Source: an uncultured Rhizobiaceae bacterium (GTDB lineage: Bacteria; Pseudomonadota; Alphaproteobacteria; Rhizobiales; Rhizobiaceae). From it: a stretch of 64,000 nucleotides of DNA. How positions within the stretch are numbered: the first letter of the stretch is position 1; each line of letters opens with the position of its first letter. The notes beneath the pieces were generated by a model. It did no database searches and had not been told where the DNA came from. It worked only from the letters and a program-made list of their open reading frames with translations. The position numbers were made by a program, and so were the translations under genes. Shown piece by piece: positions 38,735 to 46,987 of the stretch. Where the stretch lies: NCBI GenBank assembly GCA_951813045.1, contig CATOTF010000001.1, positions 186,001 through 250,000 of the forward strand, given 5' to 3'.

Positions 38735-39592
38735 ATGACTGAAATTCCATTCTCCGTTAAAATCTGGGGGGCACGGGGAACGTTGGCCTCGCAAAGTAAA
38801 GAGACCATCGGGTACGGCGAAAATACCGCATGCGTTGAGGTGTTTTGTGGAGATGAGAGTATTATTTTTGACGCCGGTACCGGCCTTCGCAGTGTCGGTG
38901 ACAAGATTATCAAAGATATCATCAAAGGTGACAAGGCGGGAAAGAAACGTAAGAAGATCAATCTGTTTTTCACCCATTGCCATTACGACCACATTTCCGG
39001 ACTTCCGTTTTTTGCTCCATTTTACGACCCTAATACGGAAGTTGATATTTGGTCAGGGCATTTGACGGGGCCGGATAAAACTCGAAAAATGGTCGTAGAC
39101 TATATGTCTTCCCCGTTTTTCCCGGTGGGGCCTGAGGTATTTTCCGCAAAAATTACGTATAAGGATTTTGAACCGCGGGATGTTTTGCGCCCGCTCAAAG
39201 GTATCACAATACGGACCTGTTCTCTCAATCACCACGATGAATGTGTCGGTTATCGCATCGAATTTGATAACCGTTCAATTTGCTACATCACCGATACAAC
39301 CCATATTGTCGATCAACCGGACGAAGGATTGATCGAGTTCATCCATGACAGCGATCTGATGATTTATGATGGCACGTATACCGATGCTGAGTTTCCTCAA
39401 TTTTGGAACTTTGGCCATTCTACATGGGAAGAGGGCGTTCGCTTAGCAAAAGCCGCCGGCGTTAAAAGATATTGTATTTTTCACCATCGACCAAGCCGCG
39501 ATGACAAGTCGCTGGATGCTATTGGCAAGGCCTGCAAGAAAGAATTCGCGCGCTCCTATGTTGCCCGTGAAGGTATGAAAATTAAGGTCTGA
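38735..39592 (+). CDS. Metallo-beta-lactamase-fold hydrolase
   Basis: A 285-residue MBL-fold enzyme with an intact dinuclear metal site: THCHYDHISGLPFF (His81, His83, Asp85, His86), a His in SLNHHDECVGYR (166/167), Asp187 in YITDTTH and a His in CIFHHRPSRDD. The arrangement is that of phosphodiesterase/phosphorylcholine-type MBL proteins with a GARGT start similar to PhnP-like members. Since it lies between a cNMP-binding gene and two cyclase genes, hydrolysis of cyclic nucleotides (class II phosphodiesterases also use HxHxDH) is an attractive but untested role. Confidence 0.85.
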   Translation: MTEIPFSVKIWGARGTLASQSKETIGYGENTACVEVFCGDESIIFDAGTGLRSVGDKIIKDIIKGDKAGKKRKKINLFFTHCHYDHISGLPFFAPFYDPNTEVDIWSGHLTGPDKTRKMVVDYMSSPFFPVGPEVFSAKITYKDFEPRDVLRPLKGITIRTCSLNHHDECVGYRIEFDNRSICYITDTTHIVDQPDEGLIEFIHDSDLMIYDGTYTDAEFPQFWNFGHSTWEEGVRLAKAAGVKRYCIFHHRPSRDDKSLDAIGKACKKEFARSYVAREGMKIKV

Positions 39593-39681
39593 TGCTCGGT
39601 TATTCTGCGCGAGTAATGCCTGGTATTGCGGGCTTTCGAAATTGCAATCAGACAATCAATTAGGCGTACATCATTCAAAAT

Positions 39682-41040
39682 GTGAGCAAACAGAACCCCA
39701 ACTATGAAATGGCCAACCGATTAAAAGGGGCTGTTGACAGTGTATGGCGGCGACCGGATTGGAAAAATCTGCCGGCCAGGGTTCAAAATACAATTTTAAA
39801 GATAGACGACAGCAGCGAGATTCTGGTCAAGCTGATCCAATTATTCGTCTTTGCAATTTGGGGTATCGCTTATTTCGCAGCCCCTCAACCCGACCCTGAC
39901 ACGGTTTCGCGGGTGCCCGTCGTCATCACTATCTACTTGATATTCACATTTGTGATGCTTTTGATTGCCCTATCAAGACGCACACCGGTCTGGCTTATCT
40001 ACGCGTCGATATTCATAGACATGGCGTTACTGACCTATCTGATATGGAGCTTCCATATCCAGTACAATCAACCCGCTTCCTTTTCTTTAAAGGTGGTGGA
40101 GGTGATGAACTATTTTGTGCTTATTGGTTTGCGTGCCCTTCGGTTTGAAGCCCGATATGTGCTTGCTGCAGGTCTTACCGCGGTGCTCGGCTGGGCTGCG
40201 CTTGTGACATATGTGGTCAGTATCGACCCGGATGATCCGATGATTACACGCGATTATGTCACCTATATCACGAGCAATTCAGTTCTTATCGGAGCGGAAA
40301 TCAGTAAGATGATGTCAATGGTGATGTTTACCGCAATCCTCGCCATTGCTGTGCGACGAGGTCATCATTTTCTTGCAACTTCGATTACGGAAGGCAGCGC
40401 GGCAAATGAACTATCCCGTTTCATGTCATCCTCCGTTGCCAGCCAGATTCGGGATTCAGAACAGACAATCCAGGCGGGCCAGGGGGAACGCAAAGAGGTT
40501 GCCATTCTCAATGTCGACATTAGGGGGTTCACCAAGCTCGTTGCCGATATGGATCCCGGTCAAGCAATGCAACTATTGTCGGATTATCAGCACCGCATCG
40601 TTCCGGTCGTCCATCAACATGGTGGCACCATTGACAAATTTATGGGTGACGGCGTGATGATTACTTTTGGCACAACGTCAAATGAACACAGTGCCTGTGC
40701 TGATGCGATGCGATGTATCGATGATCTGTTGGCACAGCAATCCGCGTGGACAGGGCCTTCTGCACCACTCAATATCAATATGGCTGTAACAGCCGGACCT
40801 GTTATATTTGGTGCAGTGGGCGATGGCGACAGGCTGGAAGTTACGGTGATCGGTGCCAGCGTAAATTTCTCCGCCAAGTTGGAAAAACATAACAAGATAC
40901 TGAAAACAAAAGCACTGAGCGGCGAATATTTTTTCAAAAAAGCCGTCGAACAGGGCTATCAGAATATTGCCAACCGTAAAATGGTAACAACACAATTGGA
41001 AGAACAGGACACGTCTACAAACGTGGTTATATTAGCATGA
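39682..41040 (+). CDS. Six-TM class III adenylate/guanylate cyclase
   Basis: A 452-residue membrane cyclase. About six hydrophobic segments span residues 50-225, followed by a catalytic domain: the metal-binding Asp279 (LNVDIRGFT) and Asp323 (KFMGDGVMITFG) are present, and EVTVIGASVNFSAKLEK carries the transition-state Asn/Arg-region. It should make cAMP (or cGMP) at the inner membrane face. The start is GTG at 39682, with an in-frame ATG at 39709 as alternative. It overlaps the next cyclase gene by four bases (ATGA), so the two cyclases are translationally coupled. No known sensor domain was recognised in the membrane part. Confidence 0.87.
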   Translation: MSKQNPNYEMANRLKGAVDSVWRRPDWKNLPARVQNTILKIDDSSEILVKLIQLFVFAIWGIAYFAAPQPDPDTVSRVPVVITIYLIFTFVMLLIALSRRTPVWLIYASIFIDMALLTYLIWSFHIQYNQPASFSLKVVEVMNYFVLIGLRALRFEARYVLAAGLTAVLGWAALVTYVVSIDPDDPMITRDYVTYITSNSVLIGAEISKMMSMVMFTAILAIAVRRGHHFLATSITEGSAANELSRFMSSSVASQIRDSEQTIQAGQGERKEVAILNVDIRGFTKLVADMDPGQAMQLLSDYQHRIVPVVHQHGGTIDKFMGDGVMITFGTTSNEHSACADAMRCIDDLLAQQSAWTGPSAPLNINMAVTAGPVIFGAVGDGDRLEVTVIGASVNFSAKLEKHNKILKTKALSGEYFFKKAVEQGYQNIANRKMVTTQLEEQDTSTNVVILA

Positions 41041-42797
41041 ATATTCCAAACCCGATCGAGCTCATCAACAGATTGAAAAGCGAGGACGGCTGGTTTAGCA
41101 AGGCAAACCAGAGTAACCTGAGAATTGTTTCGGGGATGGTTCTTTTTGGCTATGTAACCATCCATTTCATGAACCATTCGCTGGGCTTGATTTCGCGTGA
41201 AGCCATGTCAGCCGTTGGTGGATGGGTTCACTGGTTCATCGCATTCTGGCCGATTTCGATTATTCTTTATGGTGCGATTGCCGTGCATGTGGGCCTGGCA
41301 ATTCTTCGCATTTTTCAGCGCAAAACGCTGCGGTTTCCGGCGAAGGAATGGGTGCAATTATTACTCGGATTTGCCCTGCCGATATTCATAATCGGCCACG
41401 TTATGAATACGCGATACGCCAATGCAGTTTACGATGTTAACGCTTCATACGATTACATTCTTCTATCCACATTCTATTTCAGTCCATTTTCAGCGTATAT
41501 GGATACAGCCGGCCTGCTGGCAGCATGGCTTCACGGGTGCCTTGGGCTACACATGTGGTTTCAGGCTCAGCCAATGTATCGGGTTAAGAAAAAAGTTCGC
41601 TTAGCTCTTGCAACTGTGCTTGTGCCTGTGCTGGCACTGACCGGGTTTCTTTCCGGCGGGCGCAGTATCCTGCCCCTCGCCGAAGACGGCGAGTTCATGG
41701 GTCCCTATTACGAAGCGCTTAACGTTGCTGATGATGCCATCTGGGACATGCTGGGGTCGGACACACAATACGCCCGTCTCATACTATTCAGCGTTATCGG
41801 ATTAGCGATTATTGCGCGTATTGCCATGGTGGTATTTTCGCCAAAAACCGACAAAGTGACAATTGATTATATTGACGGGCCAAAAGTTACCCAATCGTGT
41901 GGTGCCACTTTGCTTGAGATCAGCAAACTCTCAGATGTGCCCCATGCCAGTGTGTGCGGTGGGAAAGGACGTTGTTCCACCTGCCGCGTTCGTATTTTCG
42001 GGGATATCACATCCCTTGAGGCGCCAAGTGAGGCGGAATGCAAGGTATTAACCCGGATCAAGGCGGGTGATGATATCCGACTGGCCTGCCAGTTGGTTCC
42101 GTCTACCGATCTGAAAGTAATGCGTCTTTTGCCCAGTGACGGCGCGCCGCCTAAATTGGCAGATCTCGCACCTGCAGCCAGTGGACGGGAGAAAGTTGTG
42201 ACCATTATGTTTGCCGATATCCGCGATTTTACAAGAATATCAGAATCCCGCCTGCCGTTTGATGTCGTTTATCTGATCAACCAGTTCTCCAAAGTGATGG
42301 GGGACGTGGTGAAACAAAATAAAGGTACAGTCGACAAATTCCTGGGTGACGGTTTTATGGCCCTGTTTGGCGTCGATGGTTCCCCGGAAAAAGGTGCTCT
42401 TAATGCTATTAAGGCTGCTGATATCATGACCACCGAACTTCAAAAACTCAATGAAAAACTCGCCATAGATCTGGACGAGCCACTTCTCATGGGTATCGGA
42501 ATTCACACAGGCTCGGTAATTCTTGGTAATATGGGTTATGGTGCTTCACGCGGCCTCACTGCCATTGGCGATACGGTCAATACCGCCAGCCGCCTTGAAA
42601 CGGAAACCAAAATTCAAAAGGCACGAATATGCATATCGGACGATTCCGTTAAGATTGCCGGACTGGTGGGCAACGCCGACGACCGAGTACGTGTGTCAAT
42701 CCGCGGTAAAAAGATTGAACTTGATGTATATGCTCTAGATAATACAAATGAGTTGATGGCGGCGGGAAAAACACTGGAAAAAGCCGGAGAGATTTAA
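41037..42797 (+). CDS. cyaC: CyaC-type redox adenylate cyclase: diheme membrane anchor, 2Fe-2S domain, class III cyclase
   Basis: A 586-residue protein in three parts. Residues 30-210 are a membrane anchor with several His in helices (His43/47, 84, 121, 166/172) like the diheme-b subunit of succinate:quinone oxidoreductase. Residues 273-366 are a plant-type ferredoxin with Cys307, 313, 316 and 351 (SVCGGKGRCSTCR). Residues 385-575 are a class III cyclase with Asp394 (FADIRDFT) and Asp438 (FLGDGFMALFG). This matches CyaC of Sinorhizobium meliloti, whose quinone-responsive haems and iron-sulfur cluster control cAMP formation. Here it should couple quinone redox state to cAMP level. Confidence 0.88.
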   Translation: MNIPNPIELINRLKSEDGWFSKANQSNLRIVSGMVLFGYVTIHFMNHSLGLISREAMSAVGGWVHWFIAFWPISIILYGAIAVHVGLAILRIFQRKTLRFPAKEWVQLLLGFALPIFIIGHVMNTRYANAVYDVNASYDYILLSTFYFSPFSAYMDTAGLLAAWLHGCLGLHMWFQAQPMYRVKKKVRLALATVLVPVLALTGFLSGGRSILPLAEDGEFMGPYYEALNVADDAIWDMLGSDTQYARLILFSVIGLAIIARIAMVVFSPKTDKVTIDYIDGPKVTQSCGATLLEISKLSDVPHASVCGGKGRCSTCRVRIFGDITSLEAPSEAECKVLTRIKAGDDIRLACQLVPSTDLKVMRLLPSDGAPPKLADLAPAASGREKVVTIMFADIRDFTRISESRLPFDVVYLINQFSKVMGDVVKQNKGTVDKFLGDGFMALFGVDGSPEKGALNAIKAADIMTTELQKLNEKLAIDLDEPLLMGIGIHTGSVILGNMGYGASRGLTAIGDTVNTASRLETETKIQKARICISDDSVKIAGLVGNADDRVRVSIRGKKIELDVYALDNTNELMAAGKTLEKAGEI

Positions 42798-43501
42798 TGT
42801 TATTTAAAAATTGCTGCTTTTATGCGTTCGCCTTCTTAAGCGCCGGTATTGGATATACACTGTTTGCACCCCAGGCCTTGGCGGGTTGCAGCGACTATCC
42901 CGAACCCGGTGTCGATTGGTCATCCTGCCGGAAACGCAATGTCATTTTAACCGGTAGCGATCTATCCAATGCGGTTCTTGAAAAGGTCAACCTGACGGGT
43001 TCGGACCTTCGGGATTCAAAACTGGTTAAAGCCGATTTGAACAAAGCCCTGATGCAAAGGGTGAATATCTCAAACTCTGATCTTTCGGGAGCCAACCTGA
43101 GTAAAGTGGAAGCTAGCCGGTCAAAATATCTGAATTCAAATCTGGAGGGCGCAACTTTTTTGAAAGCGGAAATGTTCCGCGCTGATTTTAGCGGTGCGAA
43201 CCTTAAAAATACCGATTTGAACAAGGCCGAAATGGGGAGAGCCAAGTTTACCGAGGCAGAATTATCCGGCGCAATGATTACGTTTACCAATCTCGCTCGG
43301 GCGGATTTTACCGGAGCAACTTTGATCGACACGGACCTGCGCTCGTCCTATACCTACCAAACAAACTTCAATGGTGTTGACCTCAGCAAGGTGAAAAATC
43401 TGAGCCAGACTCAGCTGGATTTAGCCTGCGGGAACGAAGATACAAAACTTCCCGATGGCCTTACAAAATCGGCTAATTGGCCGTGCGAGGACGATGGTTG
43501 A
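42797..43501 (+). CDS. Secreted pentapeptide-repeat protein
   Basis: A 234-residue protein with an N-terminal signal peptide (hydrophobic residues 6-30, ending PQALA-GC) and about 25 pentapeptide units of A(D/N)LXX type from about residue 55 to 200 (for example SDLSGANLSKVEA, ANLKNTDLNKAEM), predicting a right-handed quadrilateral beta-helix. The start overlaps the last base of the cyaC stop, so it belongs to the same operon. Such proteins act as scaffolds or inhibitors; location in the periplasm beside a membrane cyclase pair suggests an envelope partner. Function unknown. Confidence 0.8.
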   Translation: MLFKNCCFYAFAFLSAGIGYTLFAPQALAGCSDYPEPGVDWSSCRKRNVILTGSDLSNAVLEKVNLTGSDLRDSKLVKADLNKALMQRVNISNSDLSGANLSKVEASRSKYLNSNLEGATFLKAEMFRADFSGANLKNTDLNKAEMGRAKFTEAELSGAMITFTNLARADFTGATLIDTDLRSSYTYQTNFNGVDLSKVKNLSQTQLDLACGNEDTKLPDGLTKSANWPCEDDG

Positions 43502-43561
43502 GCAAGATTGCTCAATATGCCGGCGGAGGGCCACCCGCTCGTTACTTTGTAATCGATACCG

Positions 43562-44746
43562 TTAGCGTGTGAGTTCGCGCATCGCATCGCCAATACCTGA
43601 AAGGGTCAGGGGGAACATCCGATCCCCCATGATCTCTTTGATCATCGCCGTTGATTGGGTGTAGCGCCAGCCTTTTTCAGGAACCGGATTTAACCAGACC
43701 GCAGACGGCCATTGGTCGGATACCCGTCGCAACCAAGTCTCCCCACTTTCTGCATTCCAATGTTCGACTGCTCCGCCGGGATAAACCACCTCATAAGGGC
43801 TCATGGCGGCGTCGCCCACGAAAATGCATTTGTAACTTGGACCGTAGGTGCGCAAGACGTCCCACGTATCCCGCTGTTCGCCATAGCGGCGGCGGTTATC
43901 CTTCCAGACCCCTTCATACAGGCAGTTATGAAAATAGAAATATTCCATATGTTTGAACTCGGCACGGGCGGCTGAGAACAGCTCCTCGACCACACGAATG
44001 TAGCCATCCATTGAGCCGCCAACATCGAGAAACAGTAAAAGCTTGACCGCATTGCGCCGTTCGGGCCGGGTTTTGACATCAAGGTAACCGTGTTCCGCAG
44101 TTGCCCGGATTGTGCCATTGAGGTCGAATTCGTCTGCTTCACCTTCTCTCGCCCAGCGGCGCAGGCGTTTTAACGCAACCTTGATATTACGGGTTCCCAA
44201 TTCGACATCATCATCGAAATTCTTGAACTCACGCTTGTCCCAGACTTTAACAGCGCGGCCATACCGTCCCTCCTTTTGGCCAATGCGGACACCTTCTGGG
44301 TTATAACCATAGGCACCAAAGGGGGAAGTTCCGGCTGTTCCGATCCATTTCGAACCGCCCTGATGGCGTTTTTCCTGTTCTTCAAGACGTTGCTTGAGCG
44401 TCTCCATCAGTTTTTCCCACCCGCCAAGGGCTTCAATCTGCTGTTTTTCTTCGTCAGACAGATGTTTTTCAGCCATCATGCGCAACCATTCCTCCGGCAG
44501 TTCCTGTTGGGGAATGGCATCCGCTCCGGACACCGTTTCGAGGCCCTTGAACACTTGAGAAAACACCCGGTCGAATTTATCGATATTGCGCTCGTCCTTC
44601 ACCAGCGCGGAGCGGGCAAGAAAATAGAATTCCTCCACATCCCACATGGCAACCCCATGCTCCATCGCCTCAAGCAGGGTCAGATATTCCCGCAGAGAAA
44701 TGGGAACTGAAGCTTCTTTGAGGCTGTAGAATAGGTTGGTGAACAT
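43562..44746 (-). CDS. VWA-domain protein, CoxE-like
   Basis: A 394-residue cytoplasmic protein. The N-terminal half is alpha-helical and charged; the C-terminal half is a von Willebrand A domain beginning LLLFLDVGGSMDGY (Asp241). The MIDAS motif reads D-x-G-x-S rather than D-x-S-x-S, which is common in this subfamily. It forms a functional pair with MoxR/CoxD-type AAA ATPases that insert metal or remodel enzymes; the partner here is probably the 45946 gene, separated from it by metA. No CO dehydrogenase structural genes (coxMSL) are in the window, so its client is unknown. Confidence 0.82.
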   Translation of the reverse strand: MFTNLFYSLKEASVPISLREYLTLLEAMEHGVAMWDVEEFYFLARSALVKDERNIDKFDRVFSQVFKGLETVSGADAIPQQELPEEWLRMMAEKHLSDEEKQQIEALGGWEKLMETLKQRLEEQEKRHQGGSKWIGTAGTSPFGAYGYNPEGVRIGQKEGRYGRAVKVWDKREFKNFDDDVELGTRNIKVALKRLRRWAREGEADEFDLNGTIRATAEHGYLDVKTRPERRNAVKLLLFLDVGGSMDGYIRVVEELFSAARAEFKHMEYFYFHNCLYEGVWKDNRRRYGEQRDTWDVLRTYGPSYKCIFVGDAAMSPYEVVYPGGAVEHWNAESGETWLRRVSDQWPSAVWLNPVPEKGWRYTQSTAMIKEIMGDRMFPLTLSGIGDAMRELTR

Positions 44747-44815
44747 GGTATCAGTCTAGCAATTCTTCCAAAGGGACGCCATCAGCGCGTGATTAGTAAT
44801 ATTGAGCAGAATAAA

Positions 44816-45736
44816 TTACTGCCTCCCTATATCTTCAAGCTTATAAGGCGTTGTCTGATAAATCTGGTTGATCCAGTTGCCGAACAAGAGATGAGCGTGG
44901 CTTTTCCAGCGGTTTTGGGGTGGTAGGTTTGGATCATCGGCCGGGTAATAATTGTGGGGCACCTCTATAAGCTTCCCGCTATCGACGTCCCGATCATATT
45001 CTTCCTTTAAAGTCGCTGAATCATACTCAATGTGATTGAATATATACAGCCGGTTACCTTCTTCCTCGGCAATCAGACATGGGCCGGTAATTTCGCTTTC
45101 CATCAGGAGTTCAAGACCATCATGTTGTGCGATATCTGCGCTACGCATCTCTGTCCAACGCGAGACAGGAATCTGAAAATCATCGGAAAACCCGTTCAGA
45201 TAAGGCGAGGACGGGTTTAGGTTTCGGTGCCTGTAAACACCGAACGCTTTTTGTTCCAGATCATATTTAGGAATGCCGTGGAAATGATAAGCCGCTGCCA
45301 TCGCACCCCAGCATATATTGAAAGTGGAAAGAACATTGGTGCGGGTCCACTCAAATATCTGTTTCAACTCTTCCCAATAGTCCACATCCTCAAAATCGAG
45401 CAGCTCGATTGGCGCTCCGGTGATGATGAAACCGTCAAATTTTTCATCCCTGATCTCTTCCCATTTTTTATAAAAAGAAATGAGGTGATCTTCCGCAGTA
45501 TTTTTGGACTTGTGACCTGTTACCCGCACCAGTGTCATTTCGACTTGTAAGGGCGTTGCCCCGACTAGGCGTGCGATTTGTGTTTCGGTTCGTATCTTAT
45601 CGGGCATCAAGTTGAGCAGGCCGATACGCAAGGGGCGGATATCCTGCCGGGCTGCTGCATTGTCGTCCATGACCATAACGCCTTCAGCCTCCAGCGTGGT
45701 GCGGGCAGGAAGTTGATCTGGAATACGGATAGGCAT
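44816..45736 (-). CDS. metA: Homoserine O-acyltransferase (MetA family, predicted acetyltransferase)
   Basis: A 306-residue enzyme of the MetA family, which activates homoserine for methionine synthesis. The acyl nucleophile is Cys142 (NICWGAMAA). Residue 111 (in GAPIELLDF) is Glu. In studies of MetA proteins, Glu at this position gives acetyl-CoA use and Gly (E. coli) gives succinyl-CoA use, so this is predicted to be an O-acetyltransferase. The start at 45736 ([10 protein letters not shown]) is the family start; the frame continues to 45802 but that part overlaps the riboswitch terminator. Controlled by the SAM-II riboswitch upstream. Confidence 0.93.
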   Translation of the reverse strand: MPIRIPDQLPARTTLEAEGVMVMDDNAAARQDIRPLRIGLLNLMPDKIRTETQIARLVGATPLQVEMTLVRVTGHKSKNTAEDHLISFYKKWEEIRDEKFDGFIITGAPIELLDFEDVDYWEELKQIFEWTRTNVLSTFNICWGAMAAAYHFHGIPKYDLEQKAFGVYRHRNLNPSSPYLNGFSDDFQIPVSRWTEMRSADIAQHDGLELLMESEITGPCLIAEEEGNRLYIFNHIEYDSATLKEEYDRDVDSGKLIEVPHNYYPADDPNLPPQNRWKSHAHLLFGNWINQIYQTTPYKLEDIGRQ

Positions 45737-45761
45737 GGAACAGGCACTTTCAGTTGGACAT

Positions 45762-45792
45762 AAAAAAATCCGGGACGAAGACGCCACCGGAT
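45762..45792 (-). terminator. Intrinsic terminator between SAM-II riboswitch and metA
   Basis: On the minus strand ATCCGG pairs with CCGGAT around a 13-base loop and is followed by seven T. It lies about 20 bases downstream of the aptamer and 26 bases before the metA start. Termination here would depend on whether the aptamer is occupied by SAM, giving control at transcription; SAM-II elements are often thought to act at translation, so this site decides the mechanism. Confidence 0.75.
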
Positions 45793-45810
45793 CATGTCTC
45801 AAAACGAGAT

Positions 45811-45867
45811 ACGGCCCTTTAGCAACTTCTTTTACGTGGCTGCAAGCCGACCGGCCAAATCACCACG
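45811..45867 (-). ncRNA. SAM-II riboswitch (metA leader)
   Basis: The minus strand holds the P1 stem CGTGGTGATTTG...TTGCAGCCACG (45835-45867) and the downstream AAGTTGCTAAAGGGCC that forms the pseudoknot. The conserved GTGATTTG, GCTTGCAGCCACG and GCTAAA elements match the SAM-II (metA) family known from Alphaproteobacteria. SAM binding represses the methionine-synthesis gene metA that follows. Confidence 0.93.
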
Positions 45868-45945
45868 GATCAAAATCTAATTGGCGAAGCCGGTTTGGTC
45901 AATAAGATTTCTTTACCACCGGGCAGCCCTTTGCGGCATGGAACG

Positions 45946-46800
45946 CTACCGGCGCTGCCCACCTCCCTGCGAGCGCGCCATGAACGCCAAGCGCTCAAAC
46001 AAGTGAACATCCTGCTCGTTCTTCAGCAGGGCGCCATGGAGTTTTGGTAGGGCATTGATTGCCTTGTCGCGCAGGATTTCAGGATCAACGTCATCGGCCA
46101 CCAGAAGTCTGATCCAATCGAGTGCCTCGCTGGTGCTGGGCTTCTTCTTCAGTCCCGGGGTCTCGCGAATTTCATAAAATTGCGTCAATGCTTCGCGAAC
46201 CAGCCGTTGTTTAATATCCGGGTAATGAACATCAACGATTTTCGTCAACACATCGGCTTCGGGAAAAGAAATATAGTGAAAGAAACAGCGCCGCAGGAAG
46301 GCATCGGGCAATTCTTTTTCGTTGTTTGATGTGATGATAACGATCGGCCTGTTTCTGGCTTTAATCGTTTCGTCCAATTCGTAACAATAGAACTCCATTT
46401 TATCGAGTTCCTGTAACAGGTCGTTTGGAAATTCGATGTCGGCTTTATCAATCTCATCAATAAGCAAAACGACTTTTTCGTCCGCCTCAAATGCTTCCCA
46501 GAGCTTGCCTTTTTTAATGTAGTTCCGGATGTCCTGAACCTTTTTTTCCCCGAGCTGGCTATCGCGCAGGCGCGATACGGCATCGTACTCATAGAGGCCC
46601 TGTTGCGCTTTCGTCGTGGATTTCACGTTCCACTCCAGCATTTTTAAGCCGAGCGCCGCGGAAATCTGTTTCGCCAGTTCAGTTTTACCCGTGCCCGGTT
46701 CACCTTTCACAAGAAGGGGACGTTCAAGTGTTATGGCAGCGTTAACAGCCGTCGTGAGGTCACGACCGGCGACATAGGATTCAGTACCGGAAAATTTCAT
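45946..46800 (-). CDS. MoxR-family AAA ATPase, CoxD-like
   Basis: A 284-residue AAA+ ATPase. Walker A is VKGEPGTGKTELA (about residues 34-42), Walker B LLIDEIDKAD, sensor 1 is IITSNNEKELPDAFLRRC with the arginine finger. This is the MoxR/CoxD type, a remodelling chaperone that works with VWA proteins. The matching VWA gene lies at 43562 on the same strand, beyond metA with its riboswitch and terminator, so the pair may be transcribed separately. Confidence 0.85.
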   Translation of the reverse strand: MKFSGTESYVAGRDLTTAVNAAITLERPLLVKGEPGTGKTELAKQISAALGLKMLEWNVKSTTKAQQGLYEYDAVSRLRDSQLGEKKVQDIRNYIKKGKLWEAFEADEKVVLLIDEIDKADIEFPNDLLQELDKMEFYCYELDETIKARNRPIVIITSNNEKELPDAFLRRCFFHYISFPEADVLTKIVDVHYPDIKQRLVREALTQFYEIRETPGLKKKPSTSEALDWIRLLVADDVDPEILRDKAINALPKLHGALLKNEQDVHLFERLAFMARSQGGGQRR

Positions 46801-46987
46801 CTAATTTACACGCCTAGCAGAAAGTTCAGCCTTACTTAATCCACGCACCACAGGGATTGCAACGGTTCTCTGTCGGTGGCTGTATCCCAAACCTGATTTC
46901 TAACAGGAACTGCAGGTACAAGCATGGTTGTAGTTTGCGAACAGGGTATAATCCACATGACAAAATGGCGATTGGGTTGACCGGAAA

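Noticed and set aside
45737-45802. N-terminal extension of MetA
   Set aside because: It runs through the riboswitch terminator; the family start aligns with 45736 and puts Cys and Glu at the E. coli positions 142 and 111.
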